Assembly (NCBI GenBank): GCA_027306785.1
Contig: DAHUZB010000035.1
Coordinates: 1-64,000 of the forward strand
Source of the DNA: Vulcanimicrobiota bacterium
Lineage (GTDB): Bacteria; Vulcanimicrobiota; Vulcanimicrobiia; Vulcanimicrobiales; Vulcanimicrobiaceae
Reading direction: 5' to 3'
Length of the DNA stretch: 64,000 nucleotides
Numbering within the stretch: position 1 is the stretch's first letter; every line of letters starts with the position of its first letter. Position numbers and translations under genes: made by a program. This document shows, one piece after another, positions 15,606 to 25,392 of this stretch. The notes under the pieces are model-generated. The model saw only the letters and a list, made by a program, of their open reading frames with translations. It ran no database searches and had not been told where the DNA came from.

Positions 15606-17027
15606 CTACGGCACGAGTACGGAGGACGGGCGCGTGCCGAGCCATGCGGCAAGATCGGTCTTGCTCGTGACGTATCGGCCGCCGCGCAGTTCTTCGCGGA
15701 ATTCGCCGAAACTGCCGAACGCTTCGGCGAAGGCGTCGTGCTTGTGGATCGACTCGTAGTTGACTTGGCTCGCGAAGAGGAACGTGTCGTCGGGCAGATC
15801 CGCGTACATGTCGAGCGCTCGCGCGAGGATGCCGCGCACCACGTCTTCCACGAACTTCGGATTGTGGTGCGCCTTGTTCACGATGAAGAACTCGTCGGGG
15901 CGCTTGAGCAGATCGTACGTCTCGCTCGACATCGAGCTTTCGACGATCTCCACCAGATCCTCGGCACGAATCGCGTCGGCGTGTTCGTCGTCGACGCCGA
16001 GGAGTATGCCGCCGCGGCCGCGCTGATTGTGCGTGGCGCCGGGCAGCGCGTCGAGCGCGCGCGCGGCGTCGGCCTCGGAGAATCCGGCCTCCATCAGTTC
16101 GTGCATCGAATGTTCGCGCACCATCTGCTGCGCGCACGGACACGCCGTCATCCCCTCGGCCTCCACGCCGACCACGCGTCGCGTTCCGTGCTCGTCCGCG
16201 TGGGCGATGCCGACGAGCGTGTAGGTCTCCTCGCCGCGCTTGCCGCTCACCGGCGTCCAGCGTTCGAGTCCGAAATCGGCGCGTAGCCGCACGTCGGCGC
16301 GAATTGCGCGCTGACTGCGCACGATCTCCCGCGCGATCGCTTCGACCAGGCGCTCGATGCGCGCGGGTTTCTCGCTCGTCGCGAGCACGTCGAGCGTGGC
16401 TTCTTCGAGGATCTCCGAAAAGCGCGACATGTGCACGCCCGCTTTGTCGGGTGCGAGATCGGCGACCATCGTAAACTCGCCGTTGAAGACGTGGGGGCGC
16501 CCGTCGATCTCCACCTGCACGATACGGCGCACGCGCGAGACGCCGACGCGATTGAGCGAGAGGCGCACGTCGGGCTCTTCTTCCTGTCGATTCGATTGAA
16601 AGTGCAGGCTGCGCGCGAGCTTTTGCATCCCGACCGCACCGTCGGCCGCCGCCGAGAACTCGGGCGCGATCTCCGCGAGCGGAACCGCATTGTACGGACG
16701 CTGCGCGAGCGCGACGCGCGGCGCACCGTCGAGCGCGAGCAGGTCGATGTCGATCACGCGCGCTTCGAGCCGCGTCGTCGAGGTCCGGCCGACCGCCGTC
16801 TCGACGTCGCGCAGAAAGCGTTCGAGCGACTCCCCGTCGAGCTCCGTGCGCAGCGCCGCCGCGACGTTCAGGAACGCGGGGCCCGTCGCGCCATCGGCCG
16901 GAGCGCTCTCGAAGAACGAGGAGACCGCGTCGATCGAGGCGCGCAGACGCAGGCGCTGCAGCGCGGCGAGAATATTCGCTTGACGATCGCCGAGATTCGA
17001 ACCGATACCGATGTGGACTCTATGCAT
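15606..17027 (-). CDS. FolK-FolE2 fusion: HPPK and GTP cyclohydrolase IB
   Basis: 473 residues combining two folate enzymes. Residues 1-145 are 6-hydroxymethyl-7,8-dihydropterin pyrophosphokinase (GIGSNLGDRQANI, and RLEARVIDIDLLAL for the PR.IDID motif). Residues 150-465 are GTP cyclohydrolase IB (FolE2/MptA): DKAGVHMSRFSE, then GMTACPCAQQMV with the metal-binding Cys, GATHNQRGRGG and FIVNKAHHNPKFVEDVVR. FolE2 opens GTP to dihydroneopterin triphosphate; FolK pyrophosphorylates the later hydroxymethyl intermediate. FolE2 is often used under zinc limitation, but I see no Zur-like site. The gene lies 3 bases after the thioredoxin-like gene, so the two are probably cotranscribed. Confidence 0.92.
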   Translation of the reverse strand: MHRVHIGIGSNLGDRQANILAALQRLRLRASIDAVSSFFESAPADGATGPAFLNVAAALRTELDGESLERFLRDVETAVGRTSTTRLEARVIDIDLLALDGAPRVALAQRPYNAVPLAEIAPEFSAAADGAVGMQKLARSLHFQSNRQEEEPDVRLSLNRVGVSRVRRIVQVEIDGRPHVFNGEFTMVADLAPDKAGVHMSRFSEILEEATLDVLATSEKPARIERLVEAIAREIVRSQRAIRADVRLRADFGLERWTPVSGKRGEETYTLVGIAHADEHGTRRVVGVEAEGMTACPCAQQMVREHSMHELMEAGFSEADAARALDALPGATHNQRGRGGILLGVDDEHADAIRAEDLVEIVESSMSSETYDLLKRPDEFFIVNKAHHNPKFVEDVVRGILARALDMYADLPDDTFLFASQVNYESIHKHDAFAEAFGSFGEFREELRGGRYVTSKTDLAAWLGTRPSSVLVP

Positions 17028-17030
17028 TCC

Positions 17031-17537
17031 TTACTTTTCCGAGAGCAGGGCCTCCACCGTCGCACGCACCGCGTCGTCCTGCGAGTCGCCCACGATGATC
17101 TTTCGCAAGCGACCGTGCCGATCGAAGAAGAGTTGCGTGGGCCAAGCGTCGACGCCGTACGCGTTCCAGAGCGTGAACGCGTTGTCGACGGCGACCGGCC
17201 ACGTGATGCCTTGGGCGCGAAGATTCTCCGTCACGTAGCCGCGTTGCTGCTCGACCGGCGTCTCGGGCGAATGAATTCCGACGATCGCGAGGCCCTTCGC
17301 CCGATCCGCCGCGTAGAGCGCACGCAACGTCGGCACCACGTTGCGACAATTGATGCAGTCGACGGTGAAGACGTCGAGCACGACCACCTTCCCGGCCAGG
17401 TCCGCGGAGCGGACGGGACGGCCGATCCACCGGCGGGCGGCGAGCACGGGTGCGAGCGTGGGCGAGACGTTGCCGGGCCGCGCGACCGCTCCGACGAGCG
17501 CGGCGGCGGTAAAGAGCACGAACAGTACACGTTTCAT
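17031..17537 (-). CDS. Exported thioredoxin-like (TlpA/DipZ-type) protein
   Basis: 168 residues. The signal peptide is MKRVLFVLFTAAALVGAVA. The thioredoxin fold shows VVVLDVFTVDCINCRNVVP with the redox pair CINC, then AIVGIHSPETPVEQQ, VDNAFTLWNAYGVDAWPTQLFFD with the cis-proline region, and a C-terminal helix. This pattern fits TlpA/ResA or the periplasmic domain of DipZ, which handle disulfides outside the cytoplasm. It heads the minus-strand run toward the folate fusion and the M1-like protein. Divergent manA starts about 90 bases away. Confidence 0.88.
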   Translation of the reverse strand: MKRVLFVLFTAAALVGAVARPGNVSPTLAPVLAARRWIGRPVRSADLAGKVVVLDVFTVDCINCRNVVPTLRALYAADRAKGLAIVGIHSPETPVEQQRGYVTENLRAQGITWPVAVDNAFTLWNAYGVDAWPTQLFFDRHGRLRKIIVGDSQDDAVRATVEALLSEK

Positions 17538-17628
17538 CGTGCCGAGAGTACGCCGGTCGCGCCGCGACGGATCGCAGCGTACGGATTCCGCCGGGGATTT
17601 CTCACACCGTCGGGTAAGAATGCGAGAG

Positions 17629-18636
17629 ATGAACGAGCTCCTGTATCCCTACGTCATCGAACCGAAAGCGGCGCCCGCCATTTGGGGCGGCGAGTCGTGG
17701 AAATGCTGGGATGAGAATCGCGTGACCAACGGGCCTCTCGCCGGCGCGAGCATCGGCGAACTGCGCGCGAAGCTCGGCGCGTCCTTTCTCGGCACGATCG
17801 AGGCCGATCGCATCTTTCCGGTGCTCACCAAAATCATCGACGCGCGCGACGCGCTCTCGGTTCAGGTGCATCCGAACGATGCCTACGCGCAGCGCGTGGA
17901 GCATCAGCACAACGGCAAAACGGAGTGCTGGTACATTTTCTCCGCCGATGAAGGCGCCGAGCTCGTGCTCGGATGGACGCGCGACACCGACCGCGCCGAA
18001 TACGAGCGTCGCGTGGCCGACGGCACGCTCGGCGAGATACTGCGCCGCGTGCCGGTCAAAGCGGGCGACGCCTTCTATCTCCCCTCCGGAACGCTTCACG
18101 CGATCGGCGCGGGCATCGTGCTCTTCGAGACGCAGCAGGCGAGCGACCTGACCTACCGCATCTTCGACTGGAACCGTGTCGGCGCCGACGGCAAACCGCG
18201 GCAACTGCACGTGCAGAAGGCCGCCGACGTACTGAACTACCATCGCGGCACCGGGGGCGCCGGAGCGCAGATCGCCTACACCTTCGAAGGGCTGCGGCGA
18301 ACCGCGCTGATCGCGGATGCGCGCTTCATCGTCGAGCGCATCGCGGTCGGCTCCGAACCGAGCTCGATGGCGACGCACGATCGTCCGCTGATCTTCATGC
18401 CGGTCGATCGCCCGCTCACGATCGAAGCCTGCGGCACCACGGTGACGCTCGCGCCCGAACAGTGCGCGCTCGTGCCGGCCGCGGCGCAGTGGTGCACGCT
18501 CTCGTCCGCCGCGCACGACGACACGCACGTGATGTTCGTCACGCCGCCCGCGTCGCGCGAAGCCTACGCGGCGCAATTGCTCGCGGCGGGCGTCGACCAA
18601 GACCGTATCGATAGCTACATGGAGCAGTTCGCATGA
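17629..18636 (+). CDS. manA: Mannose-6-phosphate isomerase (type I, bacterial short form)
   Basis: 335 residues. The enzyme interconverts fructose 6-phosphate and mannose 6-phosphate, feeding GDP-mannose for surface glycans. Zinc-site motifs are LSVQVHPNDAYAQ, HNGKTECWYI and LPSGTLHAIGAGIVLFE. IQ.SSDxTYR appears as TQQASDLTYRIFDW. Length and motif order match the short form of Bacillus ManA/Pmi. ATG at 17620 is an alternative start three codons earlier. The stop overlaps the next start as ATGA. Confidence 0.9.
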   Translation: MNELLYPYVIEPKAAPAIWGGESWKCWDENRVTNGPLAGASIGELRAKLGASFLGTIEADRIFPVLTKIIDARDALSVQVHPNDAYAQRVEHQHNGKTECWYIFSADEGAELVLGWTRDTDRAEYERRVADGTLGEILRRVPVKAGDAFYLPSGTLHAIGAGIVLFETQQASDLTYRIFDWNRVGADGKPRQLHVQKAADVLNYHRGTGGAGAQIAYTFEGLRRTALIADARFIVERIAVGSEPSSMATHDRPLIFMPVDRPLTIEACGTTVTLAPEQCALVPAAAQWCTLSSAAHDDTHVMFVTPPASREAYAAQLLAAGVDQDRIDSYMEQFA

Positions 18637-18974
18637 CGATCGACGAGTGGACCAAGCTGCGCGAGCAGCAGAACGAGCTCGTGCTCGACTCCGGCCACCT
18701 CGGCATCCAGCGCTTCTTCAACTTGGATACGCGCGCGTACGAAGACGGCGCGCTGCCCGGCCGCGTGAAGGAACTCTGCGGACTCGTCGCCTCGCTCGTG
18801 CTGCGCTGCGACGACTGCGTCACCTATCACGTCGCGCAATGCGTGAAGGTCGGCTTCACCGACGCCGAATTGCACGACGCGCTCAACGTCGGGCTCATCG
18901 TGGGCGGATCGATCGTCATTCCGCATCTCCGCCGCGCCTTCGAACGCATTGAAGAACTTCGCAAGCTGGCATAA
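18633..18974 (+). CDS. AhpD-like carboxymuconolactone decarboxylase family protein
   Basis: 113 residues. The CDDCVTYH motif (CxxCxxxH) is that of AhpD-type alkylhydroperoxidases, where the two cysteines and the histidine carry out peroxide-linked disulfide chemistry. GRVKELCGLVASLVLRCDDC and GFTDAELHDALNVGLIVGGS match the CMD helices. The protein is likely an oligomeric cytoplasmic thiol oxidoreductase. It is joined to manA by ATGA and overlaps the lysA start by 26 bases. Its presence with msrA/msrB suggests a redox-stress theme in this operon. Confidence 0.85.
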   Translation: MTIDEWTKLREQQNELVLDSGHLGIQRFFNLDTRAYEDGALPGRVKELCGLVASLVLRCDDCVTYHVAQCVKVGFTDAELHDALNVGLIVGGSIVIPHLRRAFERIEELRKLA

Positions 18975-20223
18975 CGGCCTCGCGCCGGGACACGCTCGCG
19001 ACGCCGACGGCACGCTGACGATCGGCGGCGTCGCAGCCGACGCGATCGCCGAACGCTGCGGGACGCCCGTGCTTGCGATCGATCGCGGCGTGCTCGACGA
19101 GGCGCTCGATGCGATACTCGGCGCTGCGAGCGCTTGCGGCGTCGGCGTCTCCTACGCGGGCAAAGCACTGCTGGTCGGGGGACTCGTGCGCGCGCTACGA
19201 CCTCGCGCTATCGGCATCGATGTCTGCTCGCTCGGCGAGCTCGTCACCGCCGAACGCGCCGGATTTCCCGCGGCGCGCATGACCTTTCACGGCGCGGGCA
19301 AGAGCGACGAGGAACTCGACGCCGCGCTCGACGGACGCACGGCGCGCATCGTGGTCGACGGTCTCGACGAGCTGCGCGCGATTCGCGCGCGCCTGCGCGG
19401 ACGATCCGTCGACGTGCTGCTGCGCCTGAACACCGGGATCGAGGCGCACACGCACGAGTTCGTGCGCACCGCGGGCGACGAGAGCAAATTCGGCATCGCG
19501 CCGCACGAACGCGACGAAGCGCTCGGGCTGCTGCGCGATATGCCCACCCTGCGCCTGCGCGGCTTGCACGCGCACATCGGCTCGCAGATTTACGACGCGA
19601 CACCCTTCGTCGCAAGCGCGTCGGCGCTCGCCGAGGATCTCGCGCGCGTGCGCGCGAGCGGTTTTCCCGACGCCGACACGCTCGTAATCGGCGGTGGCTT
19701 CGGCGTGCGCATGCATCCCGATGCCGACGACGAGTCGGTCGATGTCGCTGCCGTGCTCGCCCGCGTGGTCGGCGCCGTGCCGTCGGATATGCGCGTGGAG
19801 ATCGAGCCCGGGCGCGCGCTGATCGCGCTCGCCGGAACCTCGCTCTACCGCGTGCTCGCGATCAAACGCTTCGATCGGCGCCGGTACGCGATCGTAGACG
19901 GCGGCATGGCCGACAATCCGCGCCCGGCGCTCTACGGCGCCTACCATCACGTGACGCCGGTGCGCCGCCCCGAGGGTACGCTGCAGCCGACCACGCTGTG
20001 CGGGCGCTCCTGCGAGAACGATCGCCTGGTCGAAGCGATGCTCCCGGCCGATCTGCGCGCCGGGGATCTGCTCGCGATCTGCGCCACGGGCGCCTACACG
20101 TACAGCATGGCAAGCAACTACAACCGCTTCATGCGCCCGCCGGTCGCGGCGCTCGGCGCGGGCGGCATCGAGCTGTGGGCGCGCCGCGAAACGATCGACG
20201 ACGTGCTGCGCGCCGACCTCTGA
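18949..20223 (+). CDS. lysA: Diaminopimelate decarboxylase
   Basis: 424 residues, PLP-dependent alanine-racemase fold (type III). It converts meso-diaminopimelate to lysine. Motifs: [10 protein letters not shown] with the PLP lysine, [58 protein letters not shown], and [10 protein letters not shown] with the active-site Cys of the second subunit, then [12 protein letters not shown]. The start used is TTG at 18949 inside the AhpD-like gene; no ATG occurs before the domain begins, so a slightly later non-ATG start remains possible. Confidence 0.93.
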   Translation: MKNFASWHNGLAPGHARDADGTLTIGGVAADAIAERCGTPVLAIDRGVLDEALDAILGAASACGVGVSYAGKALLVGGLVRALRPRAIGIDVCSLGELVTAERAGFPAARMTFHGAGKSDEELDAALDGRTARIVVDGLDELRAIRARLRGRSVDVLLRLNTGIEAHTHEFVRTAGDESKFGIAPHERDEALGLLRDMPTLRLRGLHAHIGSQIYDATPFVASASALAEDLARVRASGFPDADTLVIGGGFGVRMHPDADDESVDVAAVLARVVGAVPSDMRVEIEPGRALIALAGTSLYRVLAIKRFDRRRYAIVDGGMADNPRPALYGAYHHVTPVRRPEGTLQPTTLCGRSCENDRLVEAMLPADLRAGDLLAICATGAYTYSMASNYNRFMRPPVAALGAGGIELWARRETIDDVLRADL

Positions 20224-20266
20224 GGAGCACGCATCCGGCGAGCCGCGAGCGGCGTTCAGAAGGTGT

Positions 20267-20746
20267 ATGAACACCGAAAAAGCCACGTTCGCGGCCGGAT
20301 GCTTCTGGGGAGTCGAAGCCGCGTTTCTGCAGCTTCCGGGCGTCCTCGACGCCGTCTCCGGCTACACCGGCGGAAGCACCGTCGATCCCACCTATCGTGA
20401 GGTCTGCTCCGATCGCACCGGGCACGCCGAAGCGGTGGAGGTGACGTTCGATCCGTCGCGCGTACGCTACGAAGAGCTCGTCGATTTCTTCTGGAACCTT
20501 CACGATCCGACGCAGCTCAATCGTCAAGGCCCCGACGTCGGCTCGCAGTATCGCTCCGCGATCTTTACGCATTCGCCCGAGCAACACACCGCCGCCGTCG
20601 CCTCGCGCGATCGCGCGCAGGCCGCGTTCGCCAAGCCGATCGCGACGCAGATCGTTCCCGCGAGCACGTTCTATCCCGCGGAAGCCTACCATCAGCGCTA
20701 TTTCGAGCGGCACGGCGTCGCCTGCCATATCGCGGTGCCGAAATGA
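20267..20746 (+). CDS. msrA: Peptide methionine-S-sulfoxide reductase MsrA
   Basis: 159 residues with the catalytic [10 protein letters not shown] close to the N-terminus, [29 protein letters not shown], and [10 protein letters not shown]. It reduces the S-epimer of methionine sulfoxide. It has no export signal, so it works in the cytoplasm. The extra Cys in YREVCSD may be a resolving cysteine. It lies 43 bases after lysA and overlaps msrB by ATGA. Confidence 0.95.
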   Translation: MNTEKATFAAGCFWGVEAAFLQLPGVLDAVSGYTGGSTVDPTYREVCSDRTGHAEAVEVTFDPSRVRYEELVDFFWNLHDPTQLNRQGPDVGSQYRSAIFTHSPEQHTAAVASRDRAQAAFAKPIATQIVPASTFYPAEAYHQRYFERHGVACHIAVPK

Positions 20747-21216
20747 GACGCACGCAGTTTCTCGGTGCACTCGGCGCCGCGGCGGCGCTCGCGGCGAGCG
20801 CGGGCCGCGCGAGCGCCTACACGGTGAGGCATACCGACGCGCAGTGGCGGCGCCTGCTCGGCGACCGCTACTATATCCTGCGCGAGAACGGCACCGAGCC
20901 CGCCTTTTCGAGCCCGCTCATCGGCGAGAAGCGGGCGGGCACCTACCATTGCGCGGGCTGCAACACGCTGCTCTTCACCTCGCAGATGAAGTACGACAGC
21001 GGCGACGGCTGGCCGTCGTTCTTTACAGTCGAACCGCGCGTGACGCTCACGCGTATGGATTTCGAGTTGCCCGGCGAGCCGCGCACCGAGGTGCATTGCG
21101 CGACCTGCGGCGGTCATCTCGGCCACATCTTCGACGACGGCCCGCCGCCCACGCACCTGCGCTACTGCATCGACGGACTCGCGCTCGTCTTCGTACCGTC
21201 GAAGGCGGCGAAGTAA
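20743..21216 (+). CDS. msrB: Exported methionine-R-sulfoxide reductase MsrB
   Basis: 157 residues. The N-terminus [20 protein letters not shown] carries a twin-arginine pattern (RRTQFL), so export by Tat is likely. The MsrB domain has two zinc CxxC pairs ([10 protein letters not shown] and [18 protein letters not shown]), SGDGWPSFF, and the catalytic RYCIDGLAL. It reduces the R-epimer of methionine sulfoxide. The partner MsrA, translated from an overlapping ATGA, has no signal. The gene end overlaps the convergent membrane-protein gene by 55 bases. Confidence 0.93.
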   Translation: MRRTQFLGALGAAAALAASAGRASAYTVRHTDAQWRRLLGDRYYILRENGTEPAFSSPLIGEKRAGTYHCAGCNTLLFTSQMKYDSGDGWPSFFTVEPRVTLTRMDFELPGEPRTEVHCATCGGHLGHIFDDGPPPTHLRYCIDGLALVFVPSKAAK

Positions 21217-22418
21217 GCTCCGAGCAGGTTCGCCGACATCACCAACCACGCGGCGGCGCCCACCAGGCCCGCCGCGATCGCGTTTCCGGCATCGCCGCGC
21301 ATCAATCCGATCGCCCCGAGCAGCACCGCGAGTTGCATTGCTCCGAACGCAAACCACGAGCGCGCCGTTCCCAACAGTTCGTTCGGGCGCGTCTCGTCGT
21401 CGTCGCCACGCACCATCGTCGCGATCGTGCGCACGCCGATATGCAGCATATGTGCGTTGACCATCTGCCCTACCCAGCCGATCAGCATCACGAAGACGAA
21501 CGCATCGCCCCACGGCGCGCCGCGTAGCACCCCCACGCCGAGGGCGAGCCCCGCGAGCAGCCAGAGCAGCGCGGCGCCGACGAACGCCTGCGGCGGACGA
21601 TGCGTCACCGTCGCGCGGCGCAACACGCCGAACGCATCCGTCGCGTAGGCGAGCGCGCCCGCGCCGATCAGCGCCGCGCCGCCCCACGTGCACGCGCCGT
21701 TCGCGAGCGCGAGCCCGAGCGCGAGTAGCGGTGCGCCGAGCGTGAGCGCGACGCCGACGAAGGCGTGCACGCGCGCGTCGGTCGAGCGCACGCCGCAGAT
21801 CGGGCGCATCGTACGGGCGGCGACGCCCACGATCAGGATCGTAAACCAGCCGAAGATGCCGAGCGCCGCGTGCGCGGCGGGCAGATGCGCGAGCCATGCA
21901 CCGGGAGCGCCGCCGAAGAGCGCCGCAACCATGCCGAGCCCGAGAACGACGACCGCCGCGAAGAGCGCGAGCACGATCGTCAGCCCGCGTGCGATCGTGC
22001 GCTCCGAACGTTCGATCGGCGCACGCGATCCGAGCGTGGTGAAGGCGGCGCTCAGATAGGCGGTGAGCGAGAGCGCGATCGTCACCGCGCCCGCGAGCAC
22101 GAGCGGCTCCCACGCGAGCCATCCGAGGATGAAGAGCGCGACGCCGATCGCGAAGCCGCCGAGCGCGGCGCGCGCGAGCGATTCTCCGCGCCAGCGCAGG
22201 TCGGTAAAGCCGGGAATCACGTGCAGCAGAATCGCGAGCGCCGCCATCGTCACCCAGCCGAGCGCGACGACGTGGATCCACGCGATCGCGGCGGGCGTGA
22301 CCCCGCGCACGCCGAACCACGCGGCGCCGAAGACGAGCAGTATCCACGACGTGCCGTGCGAGAGCTGCGCGACGAGTAGCGCCCACGGCGGAATCCACTG
22401 ACGACGAAAGAGCATCAC
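21162..22418 (-). CDS. Polytopic membrane protein, NnrS/heme-copper-oxidase-I-like
   Basis: 418 residues with about 12 predicted membrane helices. Histidines sit inside or next to helices: WIHVVALGWVTMAALAILLH, HLPAAHAALGIFGWFTILIV and VGQMVNAHMLHIGVRTI. The pattern recalls NnrS and cbb3-oxidase-subunit-I-like proteins, but the complete heme/copper ligand set is not evident. A relative is encoded at 30072-31226 (shared H..A.G.....AL and HA....GFFGTLIVG). I infer a heme- or metal-linked membrane role, without confidence in a specific one. Confidence 0.6.
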   Translation of the reverse strand: MMLFRRQWIPPWALLVAQLSHGTSWILLVFGAAWFGVRGVTPAAIAWIHVVALGWVTMAALAILLHVIPGFTDLRWRGESLARAALGGFAIGVALFILGWLAWEPLVLAGAVTIALSLTAYLSAAFTTLGSRAPIERSERTIARGLTIVLALFAAVVVLGLGMVAALFGGAPGAWLAHLPAAHAALGIFGWFTILIVGVAARTMRPICGVRSTDARVHAFVGVALTLGAPLLALGLALANGACTWGGAALIGAGALAYATDAFGVLRRATVTHRPPQAFVGAALLWLLAGLALGVGVLRGAPWGDAFVFVMLIGWVGQMVNAHMLHIGVRTIATMVRGDDDETRPNELLGTARSWFAFGAMQLAVLLGAIGLMRGDAGNAIAAGLVGAAAWLVMSANLLGAYFAAFDGTKTSASPSMQ

Positions 22419-22493
22419 GCTCCCAGTCTAGCGCATACGCGGCGGCACGGTGCGGCGATGCCCGTGAAGAAGTCGAGAACGAAGCGACCTACG

Positions 22494-24275
22494 TCATACG
22501 GTTTGCCGCATGCGCGCGACGATGCGTACGAGTCCCGCGCCCGCAGCCGCGAAGAGCACCGTCGCGATGATCCCCTGCAGCTCGTGCCCATACAGATATG
22601 CGCCGGTGCCGAAGAGCGCCGCGTAGACGGTGATCACGCCGAAAAGCCAGCCGAGCAACGCGTTCGGAAGACTGTCGGGCGAGGGCGGAAGGCCGCTGCG
22701 TTCGCGGATGCGCGCCCAGCCGCGACCCGCCGGACGCACCCGTTCGTAGAAGCGCAGCAGCGTCGCCTCATCGACCGCGGGCGTGAGCAGCGTGGTCGCG
22801 ATCCAAACGATCGTGGTGATCGCGACCGTGACGATCAGCGCGATCGACGGATCGAGCGGATGCCCCGCTTTGCCGAGCGCGAAGACGGCGATCGAGACCA
22901 CGAAAGACGCGACCATCGCGCTCACCTCGCTCCACGCGTTGATGCGCGACCAATACCAGCGCAACAGGTAGATCAAACCGGTTCCGGCGCCGACGTCGAG
23001 CAGCAGGTTGAAGGCCTCTTTCGCGGTGTCGAGCACGAACGTGAAGCCGATCGCGACGATCATCAGCAGCGCCGTGACGATGCGTCCCACCAGCACGTAG
23101 TGCTGCTCGGTCGCATCGGGTTTGAAGAAGCGTCGGTAGAAATCGTGCACGAGATACGAGGTGCCCCAATTCAGGTGCGATTCGAGCGTGGAGCGATAGG
23201 CCGCGAAGAGCCCCGCCACCATGAATCCCGCCCAGCCCGCGGGCAAGAAGACGAGCATCGCGGGGTAGGCGATGTCGTCGCCGATCAGATTGGGCTGTAC
23301 CGCCGGAAACGCGTGGCGAATCGCATCGAGCGACGGATAGACCACGAGCGAGGCGATCGCGACGATGATCCAGGGCCACGGCCGCAACGCGAAAAAGGTT
23401 ATCTGGAAGAGCATGGTGCCCCAGACCGAGTCGCTCTCGTGGCGCGCCGCGAGCATGCGCTGCGCGACGTAGCTGCCGCCGCCGGGCTCGGCGCCCGGAT
23501 ACCAGACCGACCACCACTGTACGGTGAGCGGGATGATGAAGAGGCTCGCCGCGGCGGGCCAGTTCGAAAAATCCGGCAGAATATCGAGCAGATGCGGATG
23601 CAGCGCCTGCACGTGCGCGAGCAGCCCGGAGAGCCCGCCCAGGCGCGCGACCTGCGGCGCGTGCAGTGCGTAGTACGCGGCGGCGAACGCGCTCGACATC
23701 GTGATCACGAACTGGATCGTATCGGTCATCATCACGCCCCAGAGCCCCGCCGTCGCCGCGAAGACGATCACGACCGCTCCCGCGATCGGGAGCGTCACGT
23801 ATTCCGGTAAGCCGAAGAGCACGCTTGCGATCTTCGCGGCGGCGAGATTGACCGTGGCGATGATCATCACGTTGAAGAACAACCCGAGGTAGACCGAGCG
23901 AAAACCGCGCACGAACGCCGCGGCCTTGCCCGAGTAACGCAGTTCGTAGAATTCGAGATCGGTCAGCACGCCGCTGCGCCGCCACAGGCGAGCGTAGAAA
24001 AAGACGGTCGCCATGCCGGTCAGCAAGAAGGCCCACCACTGCCAATTGGCCGCCACCCCGCCCGTGCGCACGAAGTTCGTGACGAGATTCGGCGTATCGG
24101 TGGAAAACGTGGTCGCAACGAGCGATATCCCGATGAGCCACCATGGCGCCTGACGGCCCGCAGCGAAGAACTCCGTCGTGTTGCGACCCGCTCGCCGCGC
24201 GAGAAAAATCGCGGGCAGAAACGTCACGCCGAGCGAGACGACGATAATGATCCAGTCGAGTTGCGTTAAATGCAC
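22494..24275 (-). CDS. Sodium:solute symporter (SSS/SLC5 family)
   Basis: About 593 residues and 13-14 membrane segments. LDWIIIVVSLGVTFLPAIFL, then FFAAGRQAPWWLIGISLVAT (the R..PWW..G.S..AT signature after TM1), NLVTNFVRTGG, and AGLFAAYRSTLESHLNWGTS mark the SSS family. It probably imports a sugar, an amino acid or an organic solute with Na+. The GTG at 24275 starts right before the first helix. ATGs at 24368 and 24347 would add a hydrophilic, transporter-unlike tail. Confidence 0.88.
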   Translation of the reverse strand: MHLTQLDWIIIVVSLGVTFLPAIFLARRAGRNTTEFFAAGRQAPWWLIGISLVATTFSTDTPNLVTNFVRTGGVAANWQWWAFLLTGMATVFFYARLWRRSGVLTDLEFYELRYSGKAAAFVRGFRSVYLGLFFNVMIIATVNLAAAKIASVLFGLPEYVTLPIAGAVVIVFAATAGLWGVMMTDTIQFVITMSSAFAAAYYALHAPQVARLGGLSGLLAHVQALHPHLLDILPDFSNWPAAASLFIIPLTVQWWSVWYPGAEPGGGSYVAQRMLAARHESDSVWGTMLFQITFFALRPWPWIIVAIASLVVYPSLDAIRHAFPAVQPNLIGDDIAYPAMLVFLPAGWAGFMVAGLFAAYRSTLESHLNWGTSYLVHDFYRRFFKPDATEQHYVLVGRIVTALLMIVAIGFTFVLDTAKEAFNLLLDVGAGTGLIYLLRWYWSRINAWSEVSAMVASFVVSIAVFALGKAGHPLDPSIALIVTVAITTIVWIATTLLTPAVDEATLLRFYERVRPAGRGWARIRERSGLPPSPDSLPNALLGWLFGVITVYAALFGTGAYLYGHELQGIIATVLFAAAGAGLVRIVARMRQTV

Positions 24276-24433
24276 GGTTCCGCTGCTCTCCGACGTGGCG
24301 CTGCCAGCTTGCTGGCGCGCAGATTCGGCAAGCGGCTCCGCGATCATGCGTCCGCGCATCGGCGACATCGGATTTTGGCCCGCAGCGAAGGCCGGTTCCG
24401 GCAGACGGTTGAAAGGGTAGCGGGGGTGCTCCT

Positions 24434-25390
24434 ATGATTTTGCCCGCTTCAACGAAAGAGTATCCGGATCACCCGGACTTCTCGCCCATCGATCAAACGA
24501 GCAATCGCAGCCTGACGCAGATCGTCGCCCTGGTGCGCGACGGTGCGCGCGTGCTCGATCTCGGCTGCGCGAGCGGATACATCGGTCACGCGCTTCGCGA
24601 GCGCGGCTGCACGCTCACCGGCATCGATATCAACGCCGAGGCACTCGAGCTCGCAAAACCCTGGTACGCCTCGCTCCATCAGGCGGACCTCGAGGCGACG
24701 CCGCTGCACGACATCTTCGCCGACGAGCGCTTCGACATCGCGATCTTCGGCGACATTCTCGAGCACCTTCACGATCCGGCTTCCATGCTCGATCGGATGC
24801 GGGCCCATCTCGACGGCGACGCGTATGTCATCGCCTCGATTCCGAATATCGGCCACGGGGCGATGCGCCTCGCGATGCTGGGCGGACACTTCGAGTATCA
24901 GCGCTACGGCCTGCTCGACGAATCGCACCTGCGCTTCTTCACCCTGCACACGATCGGCGAGCTGTTTTTGCGCGCGGGATATCATCTCGACCGGATCGAG
25001 CGCGTGCGCCTGCCGCTCTTCGCCGAATCGGATCTCGTGCCGCTCGTGCGCCGCGAGGATTTCGACGAAGGCGTCGTCCAGGCGATCGAACGCGATCCCG
25101 AACACGACGTGCTGCAATACGTCGTGCGGGCGCGGCCGCTCTCGGATCGCGAGCATGCGCGCGCGCTCGCCGAGCGCTTTACCGAGACTTCTCAGGAGCG
25201 CGATCGTCTCCGCGCCGAACGGGAACGGCTGATACGTGAGCACGATCGCGTGCGCGCGGCGCTCGACCGCCGCGAGGCGGATTACGCGGAGCTTAGCACG
25301 CGCTTCGAAGCCTTCGCACACGACGTCGCCGCGCAACTCGACGACGAGATCGCGCGCACGCGCGCCGCTCTCGACGCCGATCCCGGCTGA
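24434..25390 (+). CDS. SAM-dependent methyltransferase with C-terminal coiled coil
   Basis: 318 residues. Motif I is RVLDLGCASGYIG, motif II GIDIN, and motif IV IAIFGDILEHLHDP, as in class I methyltransferases of the Methyltransf_23 type common in glycan clusters. IPNIGHGAMRLAMLGGHFEY and HLRFFTLHTIGEL fit that group. Residues 235-315 are charged and heptad-like (ERDRLRAERERLIREHDRVR), a coiled coil. The next gene begins 2 bases after the stop, so the two are one transcript. It probably methylates a sugar of a surface glycan or a tethered partner. Confidence 0.87.
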   Translation: MILPASTKEYPDHPDFSPIDQTSNRSLTQIVALVRDGARVLDLGCASGYIGHALRERGCTLTGIDINAEALELAKPWYASLHQADLEATPLHDIFADERFDIAIFGDILEHLHDPASMLDRMRAHLDGDAYVIASIPNIGHGAMRLAMLGGHFEYQRYGLLDESHLRFFTLHTIGELFLRAGYHLDRIERVRLPLFAESDLVPLVRREDFDEGVVQAIERDPEHDVLQYVVRARPLSDREHARALAERFTETSQERDRLRAERERLIREHDRVRAALDRREADYAELSTRFEAFAHDVAAQLDDEIARTRAALDADPG

Positions 25391-25392
25391 TC

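Noticed and set aside
13664-15670. 668-codon plus-strand frame opposite the M1-like gene
   Set aside because: Arg-rich, no motifs, antisense to a gene with signal peptide and M1 signatures.
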